Source: Parvularcula sp039822105
Lineage (GTDB): Bacteria; Pseudomonadota; Alphaproteobacteria; Caulobacterales; Parvularculaceae
Direction of reading: 5' to 3'
Length of the DNA stretch: 64,000 nucleotides
NCBI GenBank assembly: GCA_039822105.1
Contig: JBCBMW010000009.1
Coordinates: forward strand, 1 to 64,000
The notes beneath the pieces are model-generated. The model saw nothing but the letters and a program-made list of their open reading frames with translations. It was not told the DNA's origin and did not search any database. Below, one piece after another: positions 35,347 through 43,483 of this stretch (positions are counted from its first letter, which is position 1; each line of letters begins with the position of its first letter). Position numbers and translations under genes: made by a program.

Positions 35347-35697
35347 GTGAGCCTCTCAGAGACCCTAACCCCCTGGCGCGACGTGATGGTGGAGCTGGTG
35401 CGCGATGACCAGCCGGACCTGTCGATGCGCCAATGGGCGCTTCTTTTGACCGTGTACCTAACGCCAGGTCCGCACACCGTGCGGCGTCTGAGTGAGGATC
35501 TTGAGGTCCCCAAACCTGCGATCAGCCGGGCGCTTGATGCGCTCTCGATCCATGGCCTGGTCCGCCGGGCGCGTGATCCTGGGGACAAACGGATCGTCTT
35601 GGTACAGAAAACAACTGATGGCTCTGTCTTCGTTGACCGCTTCGCGGCAGCTGTGGAGGCAGGCGAGCGCAGCGCTGAACTCGCCGGGTTTTACTGA
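35347..35697 (+). CDS. MarR-family transcriptional regulator, short
   Basis: A 116-residue winged-helix regulator. The recognition region is TVRRLSEDLEVPKPAISRAL, followed by GLVRRARDPGDKRIVLV, the wing with the conserved D-x-R. It is shorter than typical MarR proteins (about 140) because the C-terminal dimer helix is reduced. Start GTG at 35347 follows GAAGGAGCC. It follows dapD at 74 bases in the same direction; target genes are unknown. Confidence 0.85.
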   Translation: MSLSETLTPWRDVMVELVRDDQPDLSMRQWALLLTVYLTPGPHTVRRLSEDLEVPKPAISRALDALSIHGLVRRARDPGDKRIVLVQKTTDGSVFVDRFAAAVEAGERSAELAGFY

Positions 35698-35713
35698 GAC
35701 GATCGGGGCATGA

Positions 35714-36559
35714 TCAGCCCGTTTGGAACCGCGGATCATCCGCGGCGGCCTTGTAGTCGGCCAGCAGGTTCGAGAACCGGTGCTCCAGCGCGGGCATGAA
35801 GTCGGGGTGGGTGAAGATGTAGAGCCGCCCCGCGAGCATGCACTCGACGGTCCATTCCGCAACGAGGTCGGGTGAGAGGCCGCTCGTGATCACCGCCTCC
35901 ATCTGCTTGAACTGCGCTGTTTGCATGGCGGCATCCACGTCCATGCCTTCCTGGGACGGAGCACCAAAGCCGCTCTTGTGAATGTCCGTGGACACCCAGG
36001 CCGGGCAAAGGACGCTGCAGCCGATGTTCTCGTCCGCGAGCTCGGCCTTCAAGGTCTCCGAGTAGCCAACGACAGCAAACTTCGTGGCGTTATAGGGCCC
36101 GCCCGTGCCGCCACCTGCGGCGTGGCCTGCCATCGATGCTGTGTTGATGATGTAGCCGCCCTCGCCATGGGATTGGATCAGCGGAACGAAGGTCTCCACG
36201 CCGTAGACGACGCCCATGAGGTTGATATCGACGACCCAGCGCCAGTCCTTGAGCGGGATGGTGCCGGGCGCACCGCCTGCACCCACGCCCGCATTGTTGA
36301 CGACGATGTGGACCTTGCCGAACCGCTCAATGGTTTTGTCAGCCGCCGCTTTCACCGCGTCGGCGTCAGCCACATCACAGATGACCGTGTCGGCTTGATC
36401 GCCGAGGGAGGAGGCGGCTTTTGACAGGGCGTCCTGGTTGATGTCGGCCAGCATGACGTTCGCGCCGCGGGCCACGAACGCTTTGGCAATGGCAAAGCCA
36501 ATGCCTTTCGCGCCGCCGGTGATGAACGCCGTTTTTCCTTCAAGTGATGTGATCGCCAC
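35714..36559 (-). CDS. SDR-family NAD(P)-dependent oxidoreductase
   Basis: A 281-residue classical short-chain dehydrogenase. It has the nucleotide motif TGGAKGIGFAIAKAF, NNAGVGAGG, the catalytic Ser in NTASMAGHA and the YNATK active-site pair, so it should be catalytically competent. The first residues read VAITSLEGKTAFITGG from a GTG at 36559 with GAGGAGA upstream; a longer frame to 36607 has no such support. Substrate cannot be inferred. It converges on the MarR gene. Confidence 0.9.
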   Translation of the reverse strand: MAITSLEGKTAFITGGAKGIGFAIAKAFVARGANVMLADINQDALSKAASSLGDQADTVICDVADADAVKAAADKTIERFGKVHIVVNNAGVGAGGAPGTIPLKDWRWVVDINLMGVVYGVETFVPLIQSHGEGGYIINTASMAGHAAGGGTGGPYNATKFAVVGYSETLKAELADENIGCSVLCPAWVSTDIHKSGFGAPSQEGMDVDAAMQTAQFKQMEAVITSGLSPDLVAEWTVECMLAGRLYIFTHPDFMPALEHRFSNLLADYKAAADDPRFQTG

Positions 36560-36617
36560 AGGCCGTCTCCTCAGTGTTGAGGGGTAGCTAGCGCGAGAAC
36601 GCTGCAAATCGAACCCG

Positions 36618-36639
36618 CGCGCTGAACCCTTTCAGCGCG
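36618..36639. terminator. Hairpin downstream of cytochrome c gene
   Basis: CGCGCTGAA (36618-36626) and TTCAGCGCG (36631-36639) form a perfect 9-bp stem with loop CCCT. It lies 31 bases past the cytochrome stop (minus strand) and before the SDR start, so it probably ends the cytochrome transcript, though the T run on the minus strand is weak. Confidence 0.6.
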
Positions 36640-36669
36640 TCGTTTCGTCTTGGCATTAAGAGTGCCGAT

Positions 36670-37314
36670 TTAGTGGGCGTCGTCGCCGTGATCAGCCGCA
36701 GCGACTTCGGTTTCCTCAGCGCCCTCTTCGGCAGGCGGCGCACATTCGGGGAAGGCCAGCTGCTCACCGTCAGTCAGGGTCGCAAGGTAGGCAAGAATGT
36801 CCGCGCGGTTGGCGTCTTTAGAAATCCGCTGGACCATCTGGGTGCCGGGCACGAAGGCCTGGCTGTTCTTCAGATAAGCATCCATTTTCTCAAAGTCCCA
36901 TGCACCTTCGAGACCTTGAAGAGCAGCGGTGTAGCCAAAGCCGCCGACGCTGGCCACCTGACGGCCCATCACGTCCCAAAGCGCCGGACCGGTGCCGTTG
37001 CCGCCGCCTTGCTCGAGGCTGTGGCACGATGTGCAGATGCCGACGCGCCGCGCGCCGCGGTCTGCGCTCGCTTCCGCCATCAGGCATCCGAGCGACACCT
37101 CAACGACCTCAGCCGCTGGGCCGCCTGCGCCTTGGAGCTGGGAGTAAGGGATGTAGGCCAGGGCGAAGGGGTTCTCTTCAGAGGCGTGGTGATCGCCGTG
37201 ATGGCCATGGGCCAATGTCTGCACGGTGTTGAAGATCACCGGCAGGCCAAGAAACAAAAGAAGCGTCGCGAGAATGGCGCCTGCGACTTTGTTACCGAAG
37301 AGAGGGTCTTTCAT
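36670..37314 (-). CDS. Membrane-anchored cytochrome c (CycM/c552 type)
   Basis: A 214-residue class I cytochrome c. An uncleaved N-terminal helix (VAGAILATLLLFLGLPVIF) anchors it in the membrane; a His-rich spacer (HGHHGDHH) follows; the heme site is C94-x2-C97-H98 (CTSCHSLEQGG) and the axial Met is in AFVPGTQM. It ends in an acidic tail. Proteins of this form carry electrons from the bc1 complex to terminal oxidase. The ATG at 37314 fits the anchor. Divergent from pheA. Confidence 0.92.
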   Translation of the reverse strand: MKDPLFGNKVAGAILATLLLFLGLPVIFNTVQTLAHGHHGDHHASEENPFALAYIPYSQLQGAGGPAAEVVEVSLGCLMAEASADRGARRVGICTSCHSLEQGGGNGTGPALWDVMGRQVASVGGFGYTAALQGLEGAWDFEKMDAYLKNSQAFVPGTQMVQRISKDANRADILAYLATLTDGEQLAFPECAPPAEEGAEETEVAAADHGDDAH

Positions 37315-37439
37315 GGCCGGTCCTAGAACTCTTTTGTGACGCGCCGTTTTGTGCTCTGGCGCCTGGATCGCCGAGGCCATAGCGGGGGTTCCGCTCCGCC
37401 GCAACGCGCGCATTGGCACGGCAGTGTGGAGGATACAGC

Positions 37440-38285
37440 GTGACTATGAAGATGGCGTTCCAAGGAGAGCCAGGAGCTTTCTCAGATCTTTGCTGCTCGA
37501 CCTTTGCGCCGCAGTTTGAAACCCAGCCGCTGCCAACATTCGAGTCGGTGTTCCACGCTGTGACCACCGGCGCCTGCCATGCGGCCATGGTGCCAGTGGA
37601 GAACTCGCTTGCCGGGCGGGTGGATGATGTTTACCGGCTGCTGCCTGATCGCGGCGTCGCTGTTGTCGCTGAGCACTTCTTGCCGGTGAAGATGCAGCTG
37701 ATGACCGTACCGGGGGCTGATCCTGAGGGTCTCAAAACCGTCCGCAGTCACCCTATGGCGCTGTCCCAGTGCCGCCGGATGATCGCGCGGCGTGGTTTGC
37801 TGCCAGAGGCGGCGGGCGACACCGCGGGCGCAGCGCGGGAGCTGCGCGACAATCCATCAAATGAGATCGGGGTGATCGCGCCGGTCAGCGCAGCAGAGCA
37901 TTACGGCCTCACCATCATCGAGCCTGATTGTCAGGACGCAGACCGCAACGTGACGCGGTTCCTGCACATCGTCCCTGATGGCGCGCCGTTCCCGGAGCGG
38001 GACGCTGGGCAAATGCTGACGAGCTTTATCTTCCGTGTTCGCAACATCCCTTCGGCGCTCTATAAAGCACTCGGCGGCTTTGCGACCAATGGCGTGAACA
38101 TGACCAAGCTTGAAAGCTATCAAGAGGACGCCAGTTTCCAGGCCACCCGGTTCCAAGCTGAGATTGAGGGGCACCCGGATGACCCTGCGGTCCGCCGGGC
38201 GCTGGATGAGCTTGGCTATTTCTCTGCTGACTTCAAGCTGATCGGCGTCTTCGCAGCCGACCCCTACCGGGCCAACCACAAGTAG
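37440..38285 (+). CDS. pheA: Prephenate dehydratase
   Basis: Converts prephenate to phenylpyruvate in phenylalanine synthesis. The 281-residue protein has the catalytic domain (about 3-180; FQGEPGAFS, PVENSLAGRV, and the NVTRFLHI stretch with the essential T-R-F) and a C-terminal ACT domain for phenylalanine feedback (TSFIFRVRNIPSALYKALGG, NMTKLESYQ). No chorismate mutase domain is fused. GTG at 37440 has GGAGGA six bases upstream and is preferred to the ATG at 37446. Confidence 0.95.
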   Translation: MTMKMAFQGEPGAFSDLCCSTFAPQFETQPLPTFESVFHAVTTGACHAAMVPVENSLAGRVDDVYRLLPDRGVAVVAEHFLPVKMQLMTVPGADPEGLKTVRSHPMALSQCRRMIARRGLLPEAAGDTAGAARELRDNPSNEIGVIAPVSAAEHYGLTIIEPDCQDADRNVTRFLHIVPDGAPFPERDAGQMLTSFIFRVRNIPSALYKALGGFATNGVNMTKLESYQEDASFQATRFQAEIEGHPDDPAVRRALDELGYFSADFKLIGVFAADPYRANHK

Positions 38286-38292
38286 AGGCGTA

Positions 38293-39051
38293 TCAGCTGT
38301 AGACCGGCGCGCGTTTTTGCATCATCGCGGCGACGCTTTCGGCGAAGTCAGGTGATTGCAGCTGTTCGCTGAAGATCTTTGCTTCGACCATCATATGGTC
38401 TTGCACCAGTTTCTGCCGGTTACGGATCAACGCCTTGGAGCGTTTGAGTGCGGTCGGGGCCGATGCCGCCACGTGCTCTGCGATCCTTTGCACCTCGGCC
38501 TGAAGATCGGCCTCAGCAAAGACCCGGGCGATCAGTCCGTATTCCAGCGCTTCGGGTGCCGTCAGGGTGCGCCCGCCAAGCAGGATGTCATTCGCTACGG
38601 CCATGCCGACGGCCTCGGGCAGGAGAAGCGAGGACGACGCCTCTGGCACCAAGCCGAGCTTGACGAACGGTGCCCCGAAGGTCGCGCTTTTCGCAGCATA
38701 GACGAGGTCGCAGTGGAGCAGCATCGTCAGGCCGACGCCAATCGCTGGTCCATTCACCGCGACGATTAGCGGTTTGGGGCAGGAGGAGATGCCCATCAGA
38801 AACCGGAACACCGGCGGCAGATCGTGCTCCATTCCGCCGGTTGCAAAATCGCCCAAGTCATTGCCGGAGGTGAACATGTCGCCTTCACCGGTGATGATGA
38901 ACGCGCGGACGTCGTCGTCCTCTCCGTAGGCTTCAATCGCGTCCGCCATCGCGCCGTACATGGCTTGGGTGATGGCGTTCTTCTTCTCAGGGCGACTGAT
39001 CGTCAGTGTCGTGATTTTATCAATGGTGCTGATCTTGATGGCATCGGTCAT
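38293..39051 (-). CDS. Enoyl-CoA hydratase/isomerase (crotonase) family protein
   Basis: A 252-residue crotonase-fold protein. The oxyanion segments are FTSGNDLGDFA and VAVNGPAIGVGLTMLLHCDLVYA; LGLVPEASSSLLLPEAVG holds one catalytic-position Glu. The first hydratase Glu (in GGGCELA of true hydratases) is replaced (GVGLTML), which points towards an isomerase or other crotonase rather than a standard hydratase. It shares four bases with the upstream MarR gene and is probably controlled by it. Confidence 0.85.
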   Translation of the reverse strand: MTDAIKISTIDKITTLTISRPEKKNAITQAMYGAMADAIEAYGEDDDVRAFIITGEGDMFTSGNDLGDFATGGMEHDLPPVFRFLMGISSCPKPLIVAVNGPAIGVGLTMLLHCDLVYAAKSATFGAPFVKLGLVPEASSSLLLPEAVGMAVANDILLGGRTLTAPEALEYGLIARVFAEADLQAEVQRIAEHVAASAPTALKRSKALIRNRQKLVQDHMMVEAKIFSEQLQSPDFAESVAAMMQKRAPVYS

Positions 39052-39518
39052 GCGGAGAGCCTTTCTTGGCTATGGATGTTGGCGTGATCACTGACGACGT
39101 CGGCAGCGTTCTTCGCCACGTGGTCCAAAAAGCGCGCGATGACAGCTTGTTCGTCGTCAGAGAAGGGTTCGAGCAGGGCAGCGTTCACGTCTTTGATAAA
39201 GGGGGTCGTCGTCGCGATTACGGCGCGGCCTTTGTTTTCTAAGAAGACATGCACGCTGCGGGCGTCGCTCTCGCTTTGTTGCCGGCGCAACAGGCCCTTC
39301 GCCTCCATCCGGTCGACAAGACCCGTGAGGCTCGAATAGCCCATGCGCAATTGATCGGCGATCTGTGAGATCGGCGCGCCGTCACTTTTGGTCAGACAAA
39401 AGAGCACCGCCTGCTGTGATGCGCTGAGCCCGATATGGGTTTTGAGCGCATGATCGGCCGCACGGAACAGCGCTGTGTGGGCCTTTTGCAGAAGATGAAA
39501 GACGCGGGGCTGGCGCAT
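39048..39518 (-). CDS. MarR-family regulator of the crotonase operon
   Basis: A 156-residue MarR protein with the recognition region APISQIADQLRMGYSSLTGLVD and the wing RRQQSESDARSVHVFL. It is translated ahead of the crotonase gene with an ATGA overlap and has a 32-base imperfect palindrome directly before its start, so self-repression relieved by an acyl-CoA or related ligand is a reasonable inference. Confidence 0.9.
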   Translation of the reverse strand: MRQPRVFHLLQKAHTALFRAADHALKTHIGLSASQQAVLFCLTKSDGAPISQIADQLRMGYSSLTGLVDRMEAKGLLRRQQSESDARSVHVFLENKGRAVIATTTPFIKDVNAALLEPFSDDEQAVIARFLDHVAKNAADVVSDHANIHSQERLSA

Positions 39519-39527
39519 AAGGGGTAT

Positions 39528-39559
39528 TTCGCGTGTGAATTAGATATTTCATATGCGAA
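39528..39559. promoter_or_regulatory. Putative MarR operator
   Basis: TTCGCGTGTGAA (39528-39539) and TTCATATGCGAA (39548-39559) are 12-base half-sites matching at 10 of 12 positions as inverted repeats, with an 8-base spacer. It starts 10 bases upstream of the MarR ATG on the minus strand. Confidence 0.6.
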
Positions 39560-39588
39560 GAAACTCGAACGATCAATGACGCGATTGT

Positions 39589-39607
39589 CGCAGGATCACA
39601 TCCTGCG
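39589..39607. other. Perfect short inverted repeat, MarR/hydrolase intergenic
   Basis: CGCAGGAT (39589-39596) and ATCCTGCG (39600-39607) form a perfect 8-bp inverted repeat around CAC. It is in the divergent gap, about 100 bases before the hydrolase start. A second operator or a hairpin; no T run. Confidence 0.45.
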
Positions 39608-39708
39608 GAAATCCAATCGTTACCGGTTGATGCGAGGGATGGGCGCGCCCACCTTCCACCCCAATCGGGTCGGGGCGCCCGTCGGTGCCGGTAGCGAGGA
39701 GTGCGTGG

Positions 39709-40671
39709 ATGCTGATTACCATTGTCCGGGGCATCGGATTTATCATCTTGGCGCTCATTCTGGGCACGATGGTGATCGGCTGGATCTCTGCGGCGCTGCG
39801 ATTGGGCACCAAGCCCCCTTATGACATGGTGGACCTCGGCGATGGTCGGCGCCTGCATGTTGTCTGCGAAGGGCCCGTCGGCGCGCCGTTCGTTCTTTAT
39901 GATGCTGGGGCTTTTGGGATCTACACAGATGGTTGGTGGGTCAAAGAAGAGCTGAAAGCTGACTATCGCGTTTGTCTTTATGATCGGGCGGGAATGGGTT
40001 GGAGCGACCGCGTGCCCTCCGGGGTCTCACCCACGCCCGATTGGCATATCGAAGACATGCGCCGCTTGCGAGTAGCGCTGGGCGAGGACCAGCCCTTCAT
40101 CCTTGTCGGACACTCCATGGCGGGCCTGCGGCTTCACGGCTACGCTAATCTTTACAAAGAGGAATTGAAGGGGCTCGTCTTTGTTGATGCGGCCCGGCCG
40201 GGGAGCCTTCGTGCCGAGCGCATTCGGCAGATTGCGCCGTGGGCCAACAGGATCATGAACCTCTCTATCGGCCTGGCACAGACAGGTTTCATGGGCGGGA
40301 TCTCCTACCTCTTGCCAGACGAGCTCGACCTGCCGCGCCAGCAGGGCCGCGATAAGCGCCGATCACTCTCCGTGGCCAAGCACCACCGAAGCACCAAGGC
40401 GGAACTCGTTGCCGCTTTCACCTCCAGCGAGGATGTCGAGTGGGCGCAAGGCGAAGAGGCTAGCAATCTGCCTGTGGCGGTCTTCACGAACAGCGAAGGC
40501 GGCGGCTCCAATGGCCCCGTGGCTGACGCAGCAAAAGCAGCGACCGGGTTTGGCCGGACCACGGTTCTGCCCGACGAGAGCCATGTGTCTCTTCTTAACC
40601 GGACCAATGCTAAACTCATCGCAGAAGATGTGCGCGCGATGATGTCGTCTGGAGAACCAAACGATGGCTGA
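39709..40671 (+). CDS. Membrane-anchored alpha/beta hydrolase, partner of the MprF-like gene
   Basis: A 320-residue hydrolase with an N-terminal membrane helix (GIGFIILALILGTMVIGWIS) and an alpha/beta hydrolase domain outside. The nucleophile Ser is in VGHSMAG; the His candidate is in DESHVSLL; DRAGMGWSDR is the strand-4 region. The ATG at 39709 follows GAGGAG. It overlaps the next gene, an MprF-like synthase, by eight bases. In Pseudomonas the PA0919 hydrolase next to an alanyl-phosphatidylglycerol synthase removes the amino acid again; the arrangement here suggests the same role, by analogy only. Confidence 0.82.
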   Translation: MLITIVRGIGFIILALILGTMVIGWISAALRLGTKPPYDMVDLGDGRRLHVVCEGPVGAPFVLYDAGAFGIYTDGWWVKEELKADYRVCLYDRAGMGWSDRVPSGVSPTPDWHIEDMRRLRVALGEDQPFILVGHSMAGLRLHGYANLYKEELKGLVFVDAARPGSLRAERIRQIAPWANRIMNLSIGLAQTGFMGGISYLLPDELDLPRQQGRDKRRSLSVAKHHRSTKAELVAAFTSSEDVEWAQGEEASNLPVAVFTNSEGGGSNGPVADAAKAATGFGRTTVLPDESHVSLLNRTNAKLIAEDVRAMMSSGEPNDG

Positions 40672-42361
40672 GACCCAACAAGAACAGCGGAGCAAGATCA
40701 GCACACTGGTCTTTGATCACGCGCCGCGCCTTTTGGGTCTTTTGACATTTTTGATTGGGGCAGCGGCCCTGGTCTCCGCAGCATTCCCCGGCGCGCCAGC
40801 GGAAGAGCGGCCGTTTGTCAAAGCGTTGATGGCAGAGGTGCCGGAGATCACGCTGACTTTTGGCGGTCTGGCCCTGATGGTCCTGTCGCTTGGTCTGTCC
40901 CGCCGCTTGCGGACGGCTTGGCTTCTCGCCTTCATCGCTGCCGCCCACGGATTGGTGGCCACGCTGATTTTTAAGCCCCGCCCGGTGGAAGCTTTCATGT
41001 ATCTGGGGCTCGTGGTGCTTCTCCTGCGGGCGAAAAAGGCGTTCTATCGCCGCTCGGCGCTTCTCAGCATTAAGATCCCGCGCGCCTGGTTCTTGGCCGC
41101 TTTTCTGTCCGTCGCCATCGCTGGCTTTGTCTCACTTTTGTGGATGAGCCACCAGAAGGGTTTTGTCGAAGCGAGCTTCATCGATCTGGTGCTTGATCCG
41201 ATCCTTGGGGTTGCGGGCCGGCCCGTGGCGTTTGCTCTATTTGTGCTCGCGTTTTTTGGGTTCTTCCTCCTCGTCGCAAGCCCTGCGCGGGCGCAGCTTT
41301 CTCTTCCCGGAACTGAGGATTTTGAACGTGTGCGGGGCCTGCTCGACAAGGCTGATGCACCGCGTCCGGATAATGTTCTCGCCTTCTCCGGCGATAAGAG
41401 TTTCTGTTTTGACAAAGACAACACGGCGGCGATCGCGTTCTCAGAAATCGCTGGCGTTCGGATTGCCATGGGGCCACCTATCGGTCCTAAGGCGCAGTGG
41501 AAGCCCGTTCTTGAGGCATTTCGCAAGGATGCTGAGGCAAACGCGACCCGTCCTGCGATCTATGCCGCGCCGCCAGATCTTTTGCCTGACCTTCTCGATC
41601 TTGGTTTCAAGGTGGAGAAGATTGGTGAGAATGCGATCCTTGATCTGCCAAACTTCAGCCTCTCGGGCCGAAAGCGTGAGGTAATCCGCCGGGGGCGGAG
41701 GAAACTGGCGGAGCGCGCGGGTGCGACCTTCCGCATGTCCTTGCCGCCCCATGACGATGGGTTGCTCAAAAGCCTCGAGCCCACCTCGAAAGCGTGGCTT
41801 GCGTCCAATGGCGGGCGAGAGAAGGCTTTTTCCCTGGGCCGCTTTGACGCCGACTTCCTTGCCAATTGCCCGATTGGGGTGGTGGAGATTGAGGATCAGC
41901 CAGTGGCGTTCGGCACCCTCTTTGTGACCCCTGACAAGTCGTGGGCCGGCATCGACCTCATGCGCTACGATCCAGAGAAGCAGGTCACCAACACGATGGA
42001 TTTCCTGTTTGTGGAGCTCATCCTCTGGGCACAGAATGAAGGGTACAAGAGCTTCGATCTGGCGATGGCGCCGCTCTCGGGTCTGGTGGAAGCGGAATAC
42101 GCGCCGCTCTTTGCCCGGGTGGGCAAGCTGATTTTTGAGCGTGGCGAGCGGATCTACAACTTCCAGGGCCTTCGCCGGTTTAAGCAGAAGTTCGACCCGG
42201 TGTGGGAGCCGCGCTACATCGCCGTTCCTGGTTATTGGTCCGTGCCCGTTGTGTTGGCGAAAGCTGCGCTTCTGACCAATGGCAAGAAAGAAGATCCGGC
42301 GGCGCCCCCAATCCGCGACGATGACGTGGCACCAGCCGCGGCCGAATCCCAGGCGAGTTGA
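40664..42361 (+). CDS. MprF-like aminoacyl-phosphatidylglycerol synthase (DUF2156)
   Basis: A 565-residue membrane protein. The first 210 residues carry about five or six helices (LLGLLTFLIGAAALVSAAF, AWFLAAFLSVAIAGFVSLLW, PVAFALFVLAFFGFFLLVAS), fewer than the 14 of full MprF. The rest is the cytoplasmic GNAT-like DUF2156 catalytic domain (NVLAFSGDKSFCFDKDN, AIAFSEIAGVRIAMGPPIG, FDLAMAPLSGL, RFKQKFDPVWEPRYI). Such enzymes transfer an amino acid from tRNA to phosphatidylglycerol, reducing envelope negative charge. The amino acid cannot be read from the sequence. Operon with the hydrolase upstream. Confidence 0.88.
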   Translation: MAETQQEQRSKISTLVFDHAPRLLGLLTFLIGAAALVSAAFPGAPAEERPFVKALMAEVPEITLTFGGLALMVLSLGLSRRLRTAWLLAFIAAAHGLVATLIFKPRPVEAFMYLGLVVLLLRAKKAFYRRSALLSIKIPRAWFLAAFLSVAIAGFVSLLWMSHQKGFVEASFIDLVLDPILGVAGRPVAFALFVLAFFGFFLLVASPARAQLSLPGTEDFERVRGLLDKADAPRPDNVLAFSGDKSFCFDKDNTAAIAFSEIAGVRIAMGPPIGPKAQWKPVLEAFRKDAEANATRPAIYAAPPDLLPDLLDLGFKVEKIGENAILDLPNFSLSGRKREVIRRGRRKLAERAGATFRMSLPPHDDGLLKSLEPTSKAWLASNGGREKAFSLGRFDADFLANCPIGVVEIEDQPVAFGTLFVTPDKSWAGIDLMRYDPEKQVTNTMDFLFVELILWAQNEGYKSFDLAMAPLSGLVEAEYAPLFARVGKLIFERGERIYNFQGLRRFKQKFDPVWEPRYIAVPGYWSVPVVLAKAALLTNGKKEDPAAPPIRDDDVAPAAAESQAS

Positions 42362-42365
42362 GCCT

Positions 42366-43271
42366 TCAGCGCTCGAGCCAGTGTTTCATCAGGTGATGCG
42401 CAATTGCAAACTCTGGCGGGACGGCGAATTTCCCTTCGCCCTTCAGCATAGAGACCAGCTCTTCGCGGGTAAACCAGTGCGCCTCTTCGATTTCATCCGG
42501 ATCAAGATGAAGAAGATCGCTGTCGACCTCTGCTAGGAAGCCCATCATCAAGGATGAAGGGAACGGCCAAGGCTGGCTGAAGATATACTCCATGCTGAGC
42601 GCTTTGAGGCCCGTTTCTTCCTGCAGCTCACGTGCGCCGCACATCTCCACCGTTTCGCCAGCTTCGAGATAGCCAGCAAAGGCTGAGACGAACCCCCGCG
42701 GGAATTGTGGCCCTCGCCCGAGGCAGACTGAATCGTCTTTAAAAGGAAGAACGATCGAAACAGGATCTGTACGCGGGAAATGCTCCGACCCCGTCCTTGG
42801 GTTCACCCGCTTGAACCCACCTTCCGCGGATATCGTGTCGCCGCCATGCTCGGCGCAGAACTGGTGCCGGCGATGCCAGTCGAGGAGCCACACGGCCTGT
42901 CCCGCGATCCCTAGCTCTTCGGGCGACAGGAACGGTGCCAGGTTCCGCAAAGGCGCATAGCCGCCAAGGTCAGCGAAGGGCGACTCCTCCGACGCGGAGG
43001 CGTCACAGGCGTAAATCGGCCGTCCGTTCCAAAGGCCGAGGAGCACGGTTTCCCGTCCCGCGGCAGAGATTGCCTCACGGGCGGCAATGGTCAGCCAAAG
43101 GATCTTTGAGCTGTCTTCGCCGCGCTCGATCAAGATCTTGCCGCGATGGACAACCACCATCTGGGCATCCGGATGGTTTTCTTGGGCGTGGAGCCAGTCC
43201 TCATCCTTGCGCTGATTGTTGGCCCGGTCGATCGGGCTCACCGCAAAGGCGTTGGGGTTTCCGTGGAGCAT
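42366..43271 (-). CDS. nudC: NAD(+)/NADH pyrophosphatase NudC, zinc ribbon degenerate
   Basis: A 301-residue Nudix hydrolase that cleaves NADH and removes NAD caps. The Nudix box is complete (GYLEAGETVEMCGARELQEE then TGL) and the NudC-specific SQPWPFPSSLMMGF follows. The zinc ribbon normally formed by two C-x2-C pairs is degenerate: FCAEHGG keeps one Cys and the second pair is replaced in RVNPRTGSEHFPRTDP. Start at 43271 has GGGAG eight bases upstream. Convergent with the MprF-like gene. Confidence 0.92.
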   Translation of the reverse strand: MLHGNPNAFAVSPIDRANNQRKDEDWLHAQENHPDAQMVVVHRGKILIERGEDSSKILWLTIAAREAISAAGRETVLLGLWNGRPIYACDASASEESPFADLGGYAPLRNLAPFLSPEELGIAGQAVWLLDWHRRHQFCAEHGGDTISAEGGFKRVNPRTGSEHFPRTDPVSIVLPFKDDSVCLGRGPQFPRGFVSAFAGYLEAGETVEMCGARELQEETGLKALSMEYIFSQPWPFPSSLMMGFLAEVDSDLLHLDPDEIEEAHWFTREELVSMLKGEGKFAVPPEFAIAHHLMKHWLER

Positions 43272-43452
43272 CGACGCATCTCCCAGTGTACACATCAGGG
43301 CCGAGCCCCTGGACGCTACGACAAAGCGGCGTAGCGGAGGAATCACAAGGGGGCGATCCACCGCGGCGCTGCCTTTCATTCCCTCCGTAGGCCGTGTCCA
43401 AGCGCTTGTTGGCGCAGGCAGGCTGGATCGCGTAGAAGGGCGAAAACAAAAG

Positions 43453-43466
43453 GGGCCACGTGGCCC
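43453..43466. other. 14-bp perfect palindrome GGGCCACGTGGCCC
   Basis: A perfect palindrome 17 bases before the hydrolase start at 43484. It contains CACGTG. It may be an operator or a stem near the ribosome site; one occurrence only. Confidence 0.4.
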
Positions 43467-43483
43467 GGCCGGGGGAAAACATC

